A stretch of 64,000 nt of DNA, taken from Siphonodentalium dalli (Eukaryota; Mollusca; Scaphopoda; Gadilida; Siphonodentaliidae). Positions 22,839-35,700 of the stretch are shown in pieces. Position 1 is the first letter of the stretch. Each line of letters begins with the position of its first letter. The notes under the pieces are model-generated. The model worked only from the letters and a program-made list of their open reading frames with translations. It was not told the DNA's origin and made no database searches. A program made the translations under genes and the position numbers. The stretch lies in contig CP136062.1 in NCBI GenBank assembly GCA_032622095.1, positions 199,029,887 to 199,093,886 of the forward strand, given 5' to 3'.

Positions 22839-23751
22839 GCTAACCTGCAAGAAATCGCTTAGAAAATGGCGTCATTAGACAAAGCAAAATCTTCAGTATA
22901 ACATCCCAAATCCGCTTTGTCTTAACAAAGCTATCCAAGATGGCGCCCCGACATTGTCAATGTTACATTCATTCTCGAAATCAATCTAGATACTGTATAT
23001 TGTCGCATGGGAATTACGCAGTTATACCAGTTTGTGAAAATGAGGACGGGGGCGGATCGAGGAACGCAGACAGAAACATTGCAATCGCGGTCAAGCAATG
23101 GCTGACCAAAAAGGCCGCAACCACCCCAAGCCATGTTACGATGAAATAAACTGGATAAATAACTGGGAGTGAAAATGTGGATACTATAGATGTATACATG
23201 TTCTCAGATATCTTTAATATACAGATTCCCAATACAGATTCTTTTGAAGAATTTATCGATTACTTCAACCCAAGACAAACCCAATGATTTACGTCTTTAT
23301 ACTGCAGTTCGGGTTTTCTGCATATAATCTTTTAACAGTCTGGTCAAAGATATCGGATGCAACACATGAAGTAAAGTTCTGCTACACAGTGCACGGTATT
23401 TTTATTCGGTATAATCATTAATTCAAACGCAGAAGCTGAAGTGGATACTCTTTCGAAAATTATTAGTTTCCTTTCCTGACAGGATTGTCAACACTTTACG
23501 TGATAACAAACTTAAACTTAGACATATTATGGACTTGTTCGCGTGTGTGCAACTGATAATTAGTTCGCAGGTGCTATGTCAACTGTATCATTATACTATC
23601 ATCGCCGAAATCTCAAAGAAATCGACCATACCACTCCATAGAAAACATCGTCTGAACTACGCTCAATTGTAAATATTTACATCTAGATTCGCGACGCTAC
23701 AATGGGCGATAAACTAACGCAAATGATTTCGCCATTTGAGACTCATTGCAT
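22839..23751. other. Left arm of a 3-kb fold-back
   Basis: About 23380-23751 matches the reverse complement of about 25740-26170: 'atagaaaacatcgt', 'gtaaatatttacatct' and 'aataaactaacg' recur inverted. Continuing past nested insertions, 24637-24790 matches the reverse of 25600-25740. So an old fold-back of roughly 23.3-26.2 kb encloses the younger elements listed next. 22839-23300 shows nothing else. Confidence 0.65.
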
Positions 23752-24245
23752 TTAAAGGTACGGTTGGCCTTGGCGGTGGGTATCCTGTGAAAATATGTAC
23801 ACCCGTCAAAAACCGCCACAAACAGAAAGAACATCAAAATGTAGACAGACTTTGTCCGTATACAAATAAGAAATATCGCATAAACAGTATGTTTTTGTCA
23901 TCTGTTTGACCATTGTTATGTAAACAAAAGCATAAAAAGTTACTTTTCTGGTGTTTGTTTATATTATGATGGTAAACATAAAGAGCGTTCTTTGTTGGTG
24001 AATTCCTGACATGGAACTAATAAAGAGCGTTTATGCCATTTGTGTGTGATTAGCCAGTAGCATTGTGCCGTCTTCTGTAACACAATCAGGCTCTTGCGTA
24101 GGTAACATATAGTAGGTCTTTGTGATAACATGCTGTTTACGCGATGGTCATGGTATATATGAACGAAACTGTATGCGTTTTTCTGTTTACGGTGATTAGA
24201 ACAAATATGAATATTTTCGACAACTAAGGCCTCACGTGCCTTTAA
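23752..24245 (-). mobile_element. TTAA-bounded MITE, family A copy 2 (inverted)
   Basis: 494 bp, TTAA at 23752-23755 and 24242-24245, otherwise as the copy at 7236-7737 but reversed. It directly abuts the next element and shares its right TTAA with it. Confidence 0.88.
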
Positions 24246-24636
24246 CCCTTTACCCAACAAAACTGCCAAAACAGGCCAAATAAAGCTTCAACAGCCTAAA
24301 ATATCTTCGGTCTGTCTCAATAGAACCATACAAATATGGATATCATTGGAACCGGCTCCTTGACCACATTGTGACAGTTACGATTATGCCCTGTGCCAAT
24401 GCATTCTCTTATATATGCGAGTCGACCATAGGTCGCCTCGCATATATAAGAGAATGTATTGGCCTAAAAAACAATCTTTTTTTAACACTTTTTACCATTT
24501 TTTCTTACATTCTTTAACAATTTTAAATTTTTTAATGTGTGAATCATTCTCTTATATATGCAAGGCGATCTATGGTCGACTCGCATATATAAGAGAATGC
24601 ATTGGCACAGGGCCGTTCTGTTGGGTAAAGGGTTAT
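24242..24636. mobile_element. MITE with hairpin core, locus 3
   Basis: Left TTAA|CCCTTTACCCAACA, right TGTTGGGTAAAGGG|TTAT (one base from TTAA). Both hairpins of the core are present (24388-24465 and about 24545-24615) around a short 'cttacattctttaacaattt' minisatellite remnant. Its right half was later copied in a tandem duplication (25025-25116). Confidence 0.85.
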
Positions 24637-25458
24637 ATCATATATAAGATGACGATATGAGTTGTAAATTTGGATTAATATTCGTAAAAATAACTACTTT
24701 GATCAAGAGTATTCTCCATTTCTATTTGATGAGCCTTCCGTTGTGTTTCACATCACTTTAAGCCACAATGCCGATTATATTGAAATGAAACTATTCTCTT
24801 TTAACGAATTAGCATCCCATGCCACCACATTAAAGTGAACATACATAGTGCGTTTTGTTTAAAACTTAATTTTCATACTATACCTAACCGAAATGGACAA
24901 TTTGTTCAAATTGCTATAACTCCACAGCTCTAAAATGCTTTCAAACAATCTATCTGTTGGTAACAAACTATCTACAGCTCTAAAATGCTTTCAAACAATC
25001 TATCTGTTGGTAACAAACTATCTACATTCTCTTATATATGCAAGGCGATCTATGGTCGACTCGCATATATAAGAGAATGCATTGGCACAGGGCCGTTCTG
25101 TTGGGTAAAGGGTTATATCATATATAAGATGACGATATGAGTTGTAAATTTGGATTAATATTCGTAAAAATAACTACTTTGATCAAGAGTATTCTCCATT
25201 TCTATTTGATGAGCCTTCCGTTGTGTTTCACATCACTTTAAGCCACAATGCTGATTATATTGAAATGAAACTATTCTCTTTTAACGAATTAGCATCCCAT
25301 GCCACCACATTAAAGTGACGATACATAGTGCGTTTTGTTTAAAACTTAATTTTCATACTATACCTAACCGAAATGGACAATTTGTTCAAATTGCTATAAC
25401 TCCACAGCTCTAAAATGCTTTCAAACAATCTATCTGTTGGTAACAAACTATCTACATC
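24545..25458. repeat. 480-bp near-identical tandem duplication
   Basis: 24545-25024 and 25025 to about 25458 match base for base at an offset of 480, with only a few changes (for example ccgatt/ctgatt near 24771/25251 and gaacat/gacgat near 24837/25317). A 50-bp unit starting 'acagctctaaaatgctttca' is repeated at 24924 and 24974 and lies at the junction, suggesting the duplication arose by slippage or unequal exchange at this unit. Confidence 0.92.
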
Positions 25459-25599
25459 ACCCGCTACAACAAACTATCTACACCACCCAATACACGTATT
25501 TGTGCTGAAAGTCGGGTGGTTAGTGTTGAAAGTTGTTATCGAAGAGTCTATAATTCACCCAGTGTTGCCATTTACGCCGATTTACGGTACTGTTTAAAA

Positions 25600-26250
25600 C
25601 AGATCAATTTAAAGTGATGTGAATTACTCCGACAGGGTGATCAAATAGAAATGGAGAATAATCTTGTTCACAGTAGTTATTTTTACAAATATTATATCCA
25701 AATTAACTACACACTTTCTTATATATTAATTAAATAAAGTGACTTTCGATGGCGAAATAGTTTTCGTTAGTTTATTGCCGATAGATGCGTCCCGAATCGA
25801 GATGTAAATATTTACAAGTGAGCGTAGTCATACGATGTTTTCTATGAGTGGTACGTTGGATTTACTTGAGATTTTCGTAGATGTTAATAGAATGCTACAT
25901 TCCCCCAGTTGTCACGGCGCCTACATACCAACTTATCAGTTTCACGCACACCAACAAGTCCATAATATGTCTTATTTAAAGCGACACGAATTTTATATTG
26001 GTGACGATATTGTTAGACCGATTGTTAGAACGATATATGTTGAAATATTTGTTATTGTAACAATGATTTAGAAATCTATAATCAGAATACGTGCTAATTT
26101 GTTATGCCAGCAGTCACTGGCGAATTATTTTTGTCTAATATGGTAATGTAATCATCACCTTTAAAGAAGAACTTTCCTGAAAGCCACAGGTATGTTTTAT
26201 TAAAATTGGAAAACGTGTTTAGATGTCGTTCAATAGGCTCAGGTCCACAT
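25600..26250. other. Right arm of the 3-kb fold-back
   Basis: Reverse-complement match to 23380-23751 plus 24637-24790, at moderate divergence. No coding function seen. Confidence 0.6.
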
Positions 26251-26382
26251 AATTAAAAAAAACATATATGACCGCAAATATATGCTCGCTATACTGGTAC
26301 GCGGACTGTCGACACCACATGGAAGCTTAGAGAACTAATACACATTTATCACTAATTTCAATATATCTGGCAGCCGAGATAA

Positions 26383-26437
26383 ACGCTCTTTAATGTCTCA
26401 ATTATCAGGAATTTTATACAACACGGAACGCTCTTTA
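26383..26437 (+). repeat. Paired ACGCTCTTTA motif
   Basis: Two exact ACGCTCTTTA decamers, at 26383 and 26428 (offset 45), in otherwise unplaced sequence. The same pair lies inside family A elements (for example 7459 and 7501, offset 42) and at 62743 and 62785 (offset 42). Confidence 0.7.
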
Positions 26438-26699
26438 TTGTTCCAGACACAACGTGAAGGCCGGGGTGCGCAAAATGTTCTATCGCTAAGATGGCACTTC
26501 GGGACCGCATGTGTTAGTATCTAAGCATGTATAGGTTCACCGCAATCGGTTTTGTTCTCCACCATTTACATGTTTTATCACATCTTATTGAAGTAACTAA
26601 TTGTCATTTCAGTTATCACTGATGGTTCGTTGGTCCGAGAATTACTATGTGCCGAAACCCCGAAGTTCCAAACAATCTGGTGCTGAAATGTCCAGGTGC

Positions 26700-27025
26700 C
26701 AAATGACGTTGGAATAGACTACGAATCCGGAATATATAATAGAATGACACTAGCGTGTGGACTGGTTAACGGCATTTGGTCGTATTACCACTTGATTTTA
26801 GAGTTATCCATCTTCATACGCAATTTTGGCAGAGACCGTCCGTTTGACACGAAGTTTTTCTGGGCCACAAATAATTGCACATCTCGAGAAATAACAAACT
26901 TCAGAAATCGATACCTGTTCATTCTGAGCTTTGATGGGTGGGTTCTCGACTCGAGTCAAAAATGTTTCACACCCGAAGCCAAAGAAATAGAAATTTAGGA
27001 GCGTTAATTCGGATAATGCATCTTA
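26700..27025 (+). mobile_element. Repeat family D copy
   Basis: Contains 'accacttgattttagagtta' and 'gaaatagaaatttaggagcg', and ends CCGAATTAACGCTCC-like (reversed) before ATCT|TTAA at about 27019-27022. The same sequence is found reversed at 21750-22030 and inside the element at 29850-30326. The left boundary is unclear. Confidence 0.65.
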
Positions 27026-29563
27026 AACGGTATTGTACACAGATGAACCGAATGCTCCAGTTGCACCTCGCGGTCAGACAAACTACTGCAATAGTAGTAA
27101 ATCAGTTCTCACAACTGGCTTTCCAATAGTCTGGCAGTTCAAGCATTAGACTTAGAACAAATTGTTAGTAAGCTGTTTCTTTGTGTCGTTTTGTCGGGCG
27201 GAATGTGGGAACAATATATCCAAAATCTGCCTTAGGGAAAATTCTCTATTCAAGATGGCGTCTAATATGCTGTTGGTATGGGAAGTTGTTGAATTTCTGC
27301 GATAGGTGCACCAAGTAATGCCAAATTCGTAATAAATTTAAATATTGACAAACAGTGCTTAGCTGTAAACCATATTAGTAGAATGTATGTCCCAAAATGG
27401 CCGCCAAAATTGACAAAACCGAATGAAATTTACATTTTGTCAAAACTCCAATAGCTAGTCCCATAAGAGTGAACAGACGCACGAATTATTCGAGGAAGAA
27501 ATCATTGCAGAGTAAAAGAGAAACTTTTGATCAGAGATGTAAGAATTCTCTGTTGACTCACGAGAGAGCAATCGAAAAGCAGGGTCTCGTGAAACTGTTA
27601 AATCTGGACTTGTGGGCGCCCAGAAACGGAAAATTAACGCAGATTTATATGTATTTGTTGTCATGAATAGTGTGCTTATATGTAATTAAACAGCTAAATG
27701 CGATTTAATATGTATGTGTTGATCATGTTTACCTTTTCTAGAAGCAGAAATATAGGCAGTCAGATCAGTCTCACGAATCTGACAGATCATCATTTAGTTT
27801 GATATCTACAACAAAGGAGTACCATAGACTATTTTCAATAAATTCTAAACTTAACCAACATTGTTTAGTGGCGGAGAATGTTTATATCTGGAAATTATAT
27901 TTTAGTTATATTCACCAAGCCACGTGTACGCGAAAAGTACTACGTTTTCAGCAACCACATCACCGCGTTTACCCCTTCTCCATAATGTTACATAGAATTG
28001 CTGTAAACGAAACCACAAATAGCAACATTTCATCAATATTCGAAATAACAGCTTTAAACGATGATCACCTGATATTTAGCACAAGTACGCAGGTGGTATT
28101 GGTAAGATATTTCAAACAAAACGATACTGAAAACTAACTATACTATTGTTCATTGCGTGGTAGCTATTCCAGTTGTAAAGTGTCCGACTGAAGTAATTTG
28201 ACCTAAATTATCCTTTGACATTTGCGCATGTTTTGGTATCAACATCGCCTTGCTAACAATTTGTTCTTGGTTGACCCTGCAATTTAACGATCGTATATTT
28301 ATTGCACACCCCGGAGGCTGTAGATAGCAAAATACTGAAATAGAGGTTGGTACTATCTCAAGTGAACAAAACAGTCATAGTGCAGCCATTTTGTATGTTT
28401 ACAGTCGATGTCGTATTGTATTCAAGGACGTTGTCAACGTAATAAGTTTGTATTGTCCAGATGACAATACTGACTATTGAACTTTTTGAAATATTAATGC
28501 ATTTTACTATATTTAGCATAAATACAGCAATGTGTGAGCAATAAAAACATCACACATGACAAGACGAGCTCTTGTGTGACTTTTTAAATTCCTTTTGTTC
28601 GATTAATGGATTCAAGGATGTGTGGTGTTTAATAAACACAGAACACGACTGTGTGAATTGGTTTGCAGACGAAACACGTGTGATATCGCGAAATATCATA
28701 AATTGAGGAATCGCCTATATCATTCCCCACTGACATTCGTGGCGTATCGATAAAACAATTTTAACACATGGCGAAGGAAATTTGAGAAAATCTAAACCCA
28801 AATCCAAAATCAGATTTAATAAAAAAAAAAAAAATGCCTACGGAACAGAGTTACTGGAAAAACATACACAATTTTGCATGTATAGCTGCGAATTCACTAA
28901 ATATGGTAATTAATTTAGTTCAGAATGGTTTGTTGATTGGTCGCGGACATGTGAAATGTGATTGAAGTGGAGGTCAAGTGACCAATATTTGAAGAGATAC
29001 TATTTCCATGCAAATCTGCGACCCAAGAATTACAGAGTTGCAAATCGTCGGTGGGATTCAAAGAAGTCGTAAAACTGTTAAAATCTTATTTTGGCGCGAA
29101 TTTTTTTATTGCAAATTCGTAATCTACGCGGTCGATTACACCCCTAAAATTCTTATCCTTGTTCTAATCCAACCAGAAATGAGCTTTTAGGCCATGTGAT
29201 GGAAATTCGTATCCTTGGTTCGACAAATTTCTTACTTCAAAAATGTCGTATAAAGTATACGACATATTTGAAGTAAAACATCAAACTCCATACAGCGCCC
29301 TCTACGTTACACTGCGAAATAGCACTGCCATAAGGACATTTTTTGGTAACAATTTCTTACGTGTTTTTAATTCTTATGTTTTAGGGTTACAATTGTCTAT
29401 GTCTGGTCCAGTTCATATTGTTCTTATAAATACCGAAAGAATACCAAAAGAATTACCACTATTGCAAACATTTGGCGGTCAAAATAAGATAATAGGTGAA
29501 TAAATATAGTTCCGACGATTTACTGCGCCAAAAATAGACTTCCTAAACTTGTGTTTTTGTAAA
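27026..29563. other. Unannotated stretch inside the large intron
   Basis: No gene supported. Contains 'caagatggcg' and 'atggccgccaaaa' words that recur through the 32-37 kb palindrome. A 112-codon open frame at 27799-28137 matches nothing I recognise. An A-run lies at 28821-28834. Confidence 0.45.
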
Positions 29564-30530
29564 ATGGCGACATTCATGAATTTTAAATCTGCGTTAAACA
29601 TTTCTAAAGATTTAATCGGAGTTAAGCATGATTTGAAAGAGAAGCAGATCGAAGCACTTCGATTAATATACGAAGAACAACGAGACGTCATCGTTAATCT
29701 GCCGGTTGGTTACGGGAAAAGTTTAATTTATTTGTTGTTGCCAAATTTGCTGAAGCTAGTGAAAGTTAAACAGAATTCGAATTCCACAGTTTTAATTATA
29801 AGTCCTCTTAATATCATACACGAGGACCAACTTTCCAAGATAGAGAAACTTAAAGGTACTCAACCCGATAAAACTCCTCTCAATTACTATTTCAATGGCT
29901 TCGGGGGTCAAAAATATTTGATTCGAGTCGAGGAAGTCACCCATCAAAGCTCAGATTTGTTAGATATCGATTTTAGAAATCTATTATTTTTCATTATCGG
30001 GAATACTATCTGGCCCAGAACTCAGTAAAAATTGCGTTAAAATTACCACTTGATTTTAGAGTTATCCATCCTTGTCTGTTTGAATAGATTTGGAGAACAC
30101 ATCCAGAGCAGATTACGGCAGTTAGTAGTACTGATCTCGAGTTTATAACAAATTTCAAAAATCAATATCTAATAACTCTGAGCTTTGTTTGATGGGTTCC
30201 TCGACTCGAATCAAATATTTTTTACCCCCAAAGCCAAAGAAATAGTAATATAGGACCCTCCGATCGGATTGTTGTTGTTGGAATCTGTTGAGATGGGGAC
30301 CCTCTTTACGGGTTGAGTACCTTTAACATTGACTGCAAAGTGACCACCAGCAGAGATGAATTTGTCAATATACATGAACTCATACAGGGGAAGATTGTGT
30401 TTGACATAATTTTTTGTCACCCTGAGACACTGCTAAACAGCAAAACTGGGGGAGTGTTGATTGGCAGTGAAAGTTTCCAGAGAATTGTTTCTGCCATTGT
30501 GATAGATGAGTGTCATATTGTTGAAAAATG
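29564..30530 (+). pseudogene. RecQ-like helicase fragment split by a TTAA element
   Basis: ATG at 29564 has a good context (aaaatggcg). The first 96 codons show the start of a RecQ-like helicase: LKEKQIEAL (motif 0, residues ~24-32), NLPVGYGKS (motif I, P-loop, ~45-53) and STVLIISPLN (motif Ia, ~74-83). The frame then enters an inserted element and stops at 30028. Beyond the element the same frame resumes at 30325-30327 and carries FDIIFCHPETLL and motif II AIVIDECHIVEKW, ending at a donor (TG|GTGAGT, 30531). Removing the element and one TTAA keeps the frame exactly. Later motifs (III-VI) are not in the window. It lies on the opposite strand inside the 16-kb intron. It could be a broken duplicate, or expressed if the insert is spliced out: AAAG|GTACTC at 29855 and GCAAAG|TG at 30340 would also keep frame. 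Confidence 0.8.
29850..30326 (+). mobile_element. TTAA-bounded MITE inserted in helicase coding sequence
   Basis: TTAA at 29850-29853 and 30323-30326, inverted ends AGGTACTCAACCCG / CGGGTTGAGTACCT, 469 bp between. The interior (about 30030-30290) contains family D sequence also seen at 21750-22030 and 26700-27025, although the termini differ from those copies. Confidence 0.9.
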
Positions 30531-30534
30531 GTGA

Positions 30535-31349
30535 GTTTGAACCCAACATACATGTAGTGTTTCCTATACTGGTACTGATGCTAATGGGGTCGATGTCTTA
30601 TGTTTTATACATAACATAGTAGTCGAAAATCTACGGGATACTAAAGATATCCCAATGTATAGTCAATTTTGGACTAATAACATAGATGCACACTGTGTGC
30701 ATTTCTGTATACATAAATGCACACCAGTCACGTGATAGTGTCATTCTAGTGTAGTAGTTTTCTACATAAATGCACACGTGTTTGATATTTTTGCAAGCAG
30801 GGCATATGCCATATTTTTCATTTTGCGAGAATCCTTGCGAGAATCGATATATACTTTTTTCACGAGAATCCAGGGTAATTTGCGAGAATATATACGAAAA
30901 TCTAGATTTGGATTCTCGCCGAAATATAAGCCCTGGTAAGTTGAACTACCGGTAAGTTCATTTTCTTCCGTTAATCGATCAAACAACCATGTAGTTCTTT
31001 TGGTCACTGTTTAATATCGGTACTGTAAGATCAATATGCGACCGATGATCAATTTTATTGCAGTTTCATAATTGTGAGAAAAGAAAGCCTTTTATCAGAA
31101 CCACGGAAGAAAATATAGTCTGAATTGAAGCAGACAGCAATTATTTACGGCAACATTTCATTCTCACGCCGACTGAAACTGGAGTGCATTTATCGTTACC
31201 ATGACCCCATTAGCTGATTGTAGTTTGTATTCTGTAATAATAACTGAGATGCCAAAATAATTAAATATATTATTATCTGGTTGGCAATTATCGCAATACG
31301 TCACGGGAACACAGTGTGCATACATGTAGGCCTACCATAACTTTATAGT
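30535..31349. other. Unannotated stretch
   Basis: Short words such as 'acataaatgcacac' recur at 30710 and 30764. 31279-31325 ('ggttggcaattatcgcaata' onward) is shared with 63621-63666. Otherwise nothing recognised; the next helicase exon is not visible. Confidence 0.5.
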
Positions 31350-31560
31350 ATCGCAAGTTGGGTATGGGAAGACTGTCATTTATTTTATTGCTCCAATATT
31401 TATTAAAATTAAAAAAGAATGTACGAGAATCAACAGTATTAATAGTAATAGTATCAACAGTATTAATAGTCAGTCCATTGAATGTGATACCCCAAGATAA
31501 ATGGACGCTGATCTCAATATTGAACCTGCCTGTTGGACACGAGAGCGAATGCCACAACTG
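31350..31560 (+). pseudogene. Second, decayed RecQ-like helicase fragment
   Basis: Reads VGYGKTVIYF (motif I), then after a one-base shift LQYLLKLKKN and TVLIVSPLNVIPQDK (motif Ia), homologous to the region starting near 29700. The frame is broken near 31385, and an ~18-nt direct duplication ('tcaacagtattaatagt') sits inside motif Ia. No start and no splice sites. Confidence 0.7.
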
Positions 31561-31561
31561 A

Positions 31562-32777
31562 CAGTGCCAAGGCATTTTATGTATTATTACTTGGTTAACA
31601 GATATTTTTTGGCTCAAAGATAGGGGAGGTGGGAGGAATAAAAAAATAAAATCTGTGTATTTTTTTTAATTTAAATTGTCAAAATAAAGAGTCGGTAGAA
31701 ATAAAAAGATTATACCCCAATGTCCCATATGAATGGTGGTATACTAACTGCATTACACCCATCTAGTCCTTCATGTGTCCATCCATCAAAGCAGATATCT
31801 CTCTCACCCACAATTTAAACTGTTGGGAGAATACACTTTTGGAAAGAAAAAAAAGCTTTAACTCATTTATTGCTAAAGTAATAAAAATGGAAAATTCACA
31901 ACAGACCACCCACACCAAGGTACTAACATAATAATCATAAGTTGTCAAAGTCATACATAAAAAAAATGTTTAAAAAAATGTATGGGTAATTTTTTTCAGG
32001 ATTTAGGCGGAAATATGGCTTGTTGGCAAGTTGTTGCCATTCATCGAAAGCTCTCAGAGCCATTCCAATGAATGGCAACGAGCGATATTTCCGACTAAAT
32101 CCTGAAAAATTACCCGTAATTCCGCTGTGGTTATGGAATATGGAGTCATTAGGGCATTACTGTACTAGTACCAGTAAGAGATTGAACACAAATGTAACAA
32201 CTTGAATCTATGTAAAATAGATATTGTTTCTGAGAACTTTTGTCAAGCATGTTAACAACAGTACAGACATGTAACAGCATATTATTTATTTATGCTTGCC
32301 TATCAAAATAGCTAAAATTAGGTCATAATATTTACAACTGTATCTCTACAAAGCCACAGTGTACGATTTTGTTATGGTAACTTTCATTATTTCACTGTAC
32401 AGCTTGTCGAATAATATTATATTTCCGTTGCTACTCTTAGCTAATCATCGTCAGAAATTGAATCAACCTGGTGTTGCTTTCCGTGTATTGTTTAATTTGC
32501 TGTACATGTGCCAGTGCATGTGCTATTAAAAATGATGTTAAGCAGGCAAAACACACAGCTTTCGATTTTTTTCGGGGAGTTGAACTTGAAAAGCCCGCGG
32601 ACATTTTGAATGGGATTCCCCAGTCTAAAAATAGAGGTATCCCTCCGCATAAAAAAGTTACCATCCTTATGGCAGTGGTATATCAGCGTAGCGATGAGAG
32701 ATAACTCTGCCTGGAGTTTGGTAAAACATATGACCATAACGTCAGTTACGTTGTTCTCAGAACGTCGTATATAGACC
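31562..32777. other. Unannotated stretch
   Basis: No gene seen. A small inverted pair lies at about 31995-32118 ('aatttttttcaggatttagg' region against its reverse 'cctgaaaaattac'), a minor palindrome. Confidence 0.45.
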
Positions 32778-35700
32778 GGGATCCAATAGGGGTACCCTTG
32801 CACCCACCTGGGACTTAACTTCGCCCCACTCATTTTGTTCCTTATTATGCCCCTTCAACTTTTAAGCAATGTTAACAAGAACAAAAAATGGCCGTGTAGA
32901 CTCCAGACAATATGGCGTCCATCATGGCCGCCGTTTTTCAGACCAGACCCTAAGTGAGTTTTATGCAAATTATAGCGTGAAAATCTCGTAAAATGTATAT
33001 ATTTTCGTGAAGCTAAGACACAATAATACCTTTTTGGGCCAAAATTGAAACTCACCATCCAAGATGGCCGCCAAAATGGCCGCACAAATATCTTCTAGAT
33101 CAATTCATGCGGTTTGGAAATGGTTGAGTAATATGACTTTATTTTGTGTTTTATATATTACCTGATCATTGGAGCAATTAAAATGGAATTATTGGGGTCC
33201 TAACCCCTTCCGATCCCTCAAACATTCGATTTTACAGAATGCGGTATAAAACTTCAAAAAATCACAATTGGGATTCTAGTCATATTTCAACAAAAATGAA
33301 AATAACTTTGTAATGTAAGTGAGGCATATCATTACCTATGAATATTCCAACTCACTGGAACCAAAATTCTTACTTGGCTCAAAATGGCTGCCAGTATGAC
33401 CGCCAAAATATGGAAAATGGTAAATATATTACCCCAGCGTGTCCTGCAATCGCTTACAAGTTTTGGTTGATGTATAAAATAGGCTAATCTGCATTAAATA
33501 CATTGAATACTAACATGTCTGATGCATCATGTTTAAGTTTTACTGTTGTCACCACTGACATCACCAAAATATTGGACTTTTCACTCAAAAACTTGACATA
33601 AATATCGGCAAAAATTAACTTTTTAGGTTTGGACCATTTTTTTTAAAGGTAAAATGTTACTATCTTTGGATTGAAAGGTGCTTATTGTTTTGGACTATCT
33701 TAAATACGTCATATTTCGGTGTGTATTGACCAAATTGCTCAAGATGGCTTCCAAAATGGCAACCAAACATTATATCCCGAACATTATTTTCGGCGTTATC
33801 CGAAAAGGTAGCAAATTGTGACTCACTTGGTTATTATACGTGATAGTTAATTAACTGACAACTACATGTTCTATTATGGTTGTTGCAGTTCAGTATGGGG
33901 CATGGCAAATTCATTTTAATGGTGTAAGTTTGCAGAGAACCTTTTTTTTATTTTGGATTTATTGAAAGGAAATGTGCAGAACTTTGAGACGGAACTGAGA
34001 TGGTCCATAAGCTGTGGCTATTCTGGTTCATTATGATAAAACAAAAAGTCAACTGGATACAGTGCCAAGATCGTAGCCAGGGAGTTACTCTATGGTCATA
34101 GGTGACGTGAATAGGTATACAGGGAGTTATTGTATGTCATGACTGATGTGAATAGGTATACAGTGAGTGACTATATGGTTATGAATGGGTTGTCAATGGT
34201 AAGATGCATAGGTATACAGGGAGAGGTCGTGAGGTGAATCGGTATGCATGGAGTGACTGTATGGTTGTGTATATCCAGTACGGGTGCACACGGTGTATGG
34301 ATATAGCTACATGGTCATCTATGTGCTGATTATGTATATATATGGAGTGACTGTAAGGTCATGGGTGGGATGTACATGTGTTGTCTGTATGATCATGAAT
34401 GGGGTGTGTGGATAAATAGCGAGTGATTTTATGATTACGGGTAATGTGTATAGGTATACATGGAATGACTACGGTCATGATTGAATATGAATACCTGGAG
34501 TAAGCTGGGTGGACATTATCGTGTGGGTATATAGGGAGTATCTTTGTGGCAACGGGTGGGATGTATATTTATATATCTCGTGGATGTATTATCATTGGTG
34601 GGTGTATAGGGATATCTGTATTATCATAGATGGCGTGTATGATTATACAGTGAATTTCTGAATTGTCAAGTGTGAGATGTATATGCAAGTATGGATGGTA
34701 TAAGTGGTCGTGTGTGCGGGTTTTTTGTATATCTGGAAGGGCTAAATGGCCATTGATGAGGTTTACATGTATACCTGGAGTGAATGTATGGGCTGCACAT
34801 GTATACCGAGTGGTTATATGACTATATGTGTCGAATAGGTATACAGGTAGTGACTGTATGGTTAATGGTGAGATGAGTACATGTATGTATACAAGTAGTG
34901 ACTGTATTATCATAAATGTAATGAATACCTATACAGGGGTGACTAAATGGTCATGTGTCAGGCGTATGAATATACCTGGTGTTCATGTTTGGTGACTCGT
35001 GGTGGTATGGTCATATGGAGGTTATACGGGTATACACACGTGTTGCTATATTGTCATGGGCGAGGGGTATGTATATATAGCGAGTGGCTATATTGCCATG
35101 GATGAGGTGCTTATGCATACATGGAGTGACTATACTGACATGGCTGGGGTGTATTAGTATATCTTGAGCGGCTATTCGGCTATGGTGTGACAAATAGGAA
35201 TACATGGAGTGACATGGTCAATGTTGAGGTGAATATGTATACAAGGATTGACGATGACCATGTATGAATGTTTTGAATATGTACACACGGGGCGACTATG
35301 GCCATAGGTCAGGTGAAGGAGTATACCAGGTGCATGGGTGAGGGTATGTGAATGAAGCGAGTGGCTATATGGCCATTGGGGAGGTGTATAACCGAAGTGA
35401 CTTTATGGTCATTGATGTGGTGTTGGTGTATGTATTGATTGTCTATTTGACCATGTGGGTGGATAATATGTATACAGGGGATGACCTTATGGTCAATGGT
35501 GAGATGGATGGTTATACAAGGAGTGACTATATGGTTATGGGTCATGTTTAGGAGTATACTCGGTGTGCCTGCATTGCGACCCGTGGCTGTATGGTCATCC
35601 GTGGTCATTGGTCAGGTGTACATGTATACAGTGGGTCACTATATTATGTATATGGTGTTTATGTATATATGGAAAGACTGATAATGGGTGACTTTCCACG

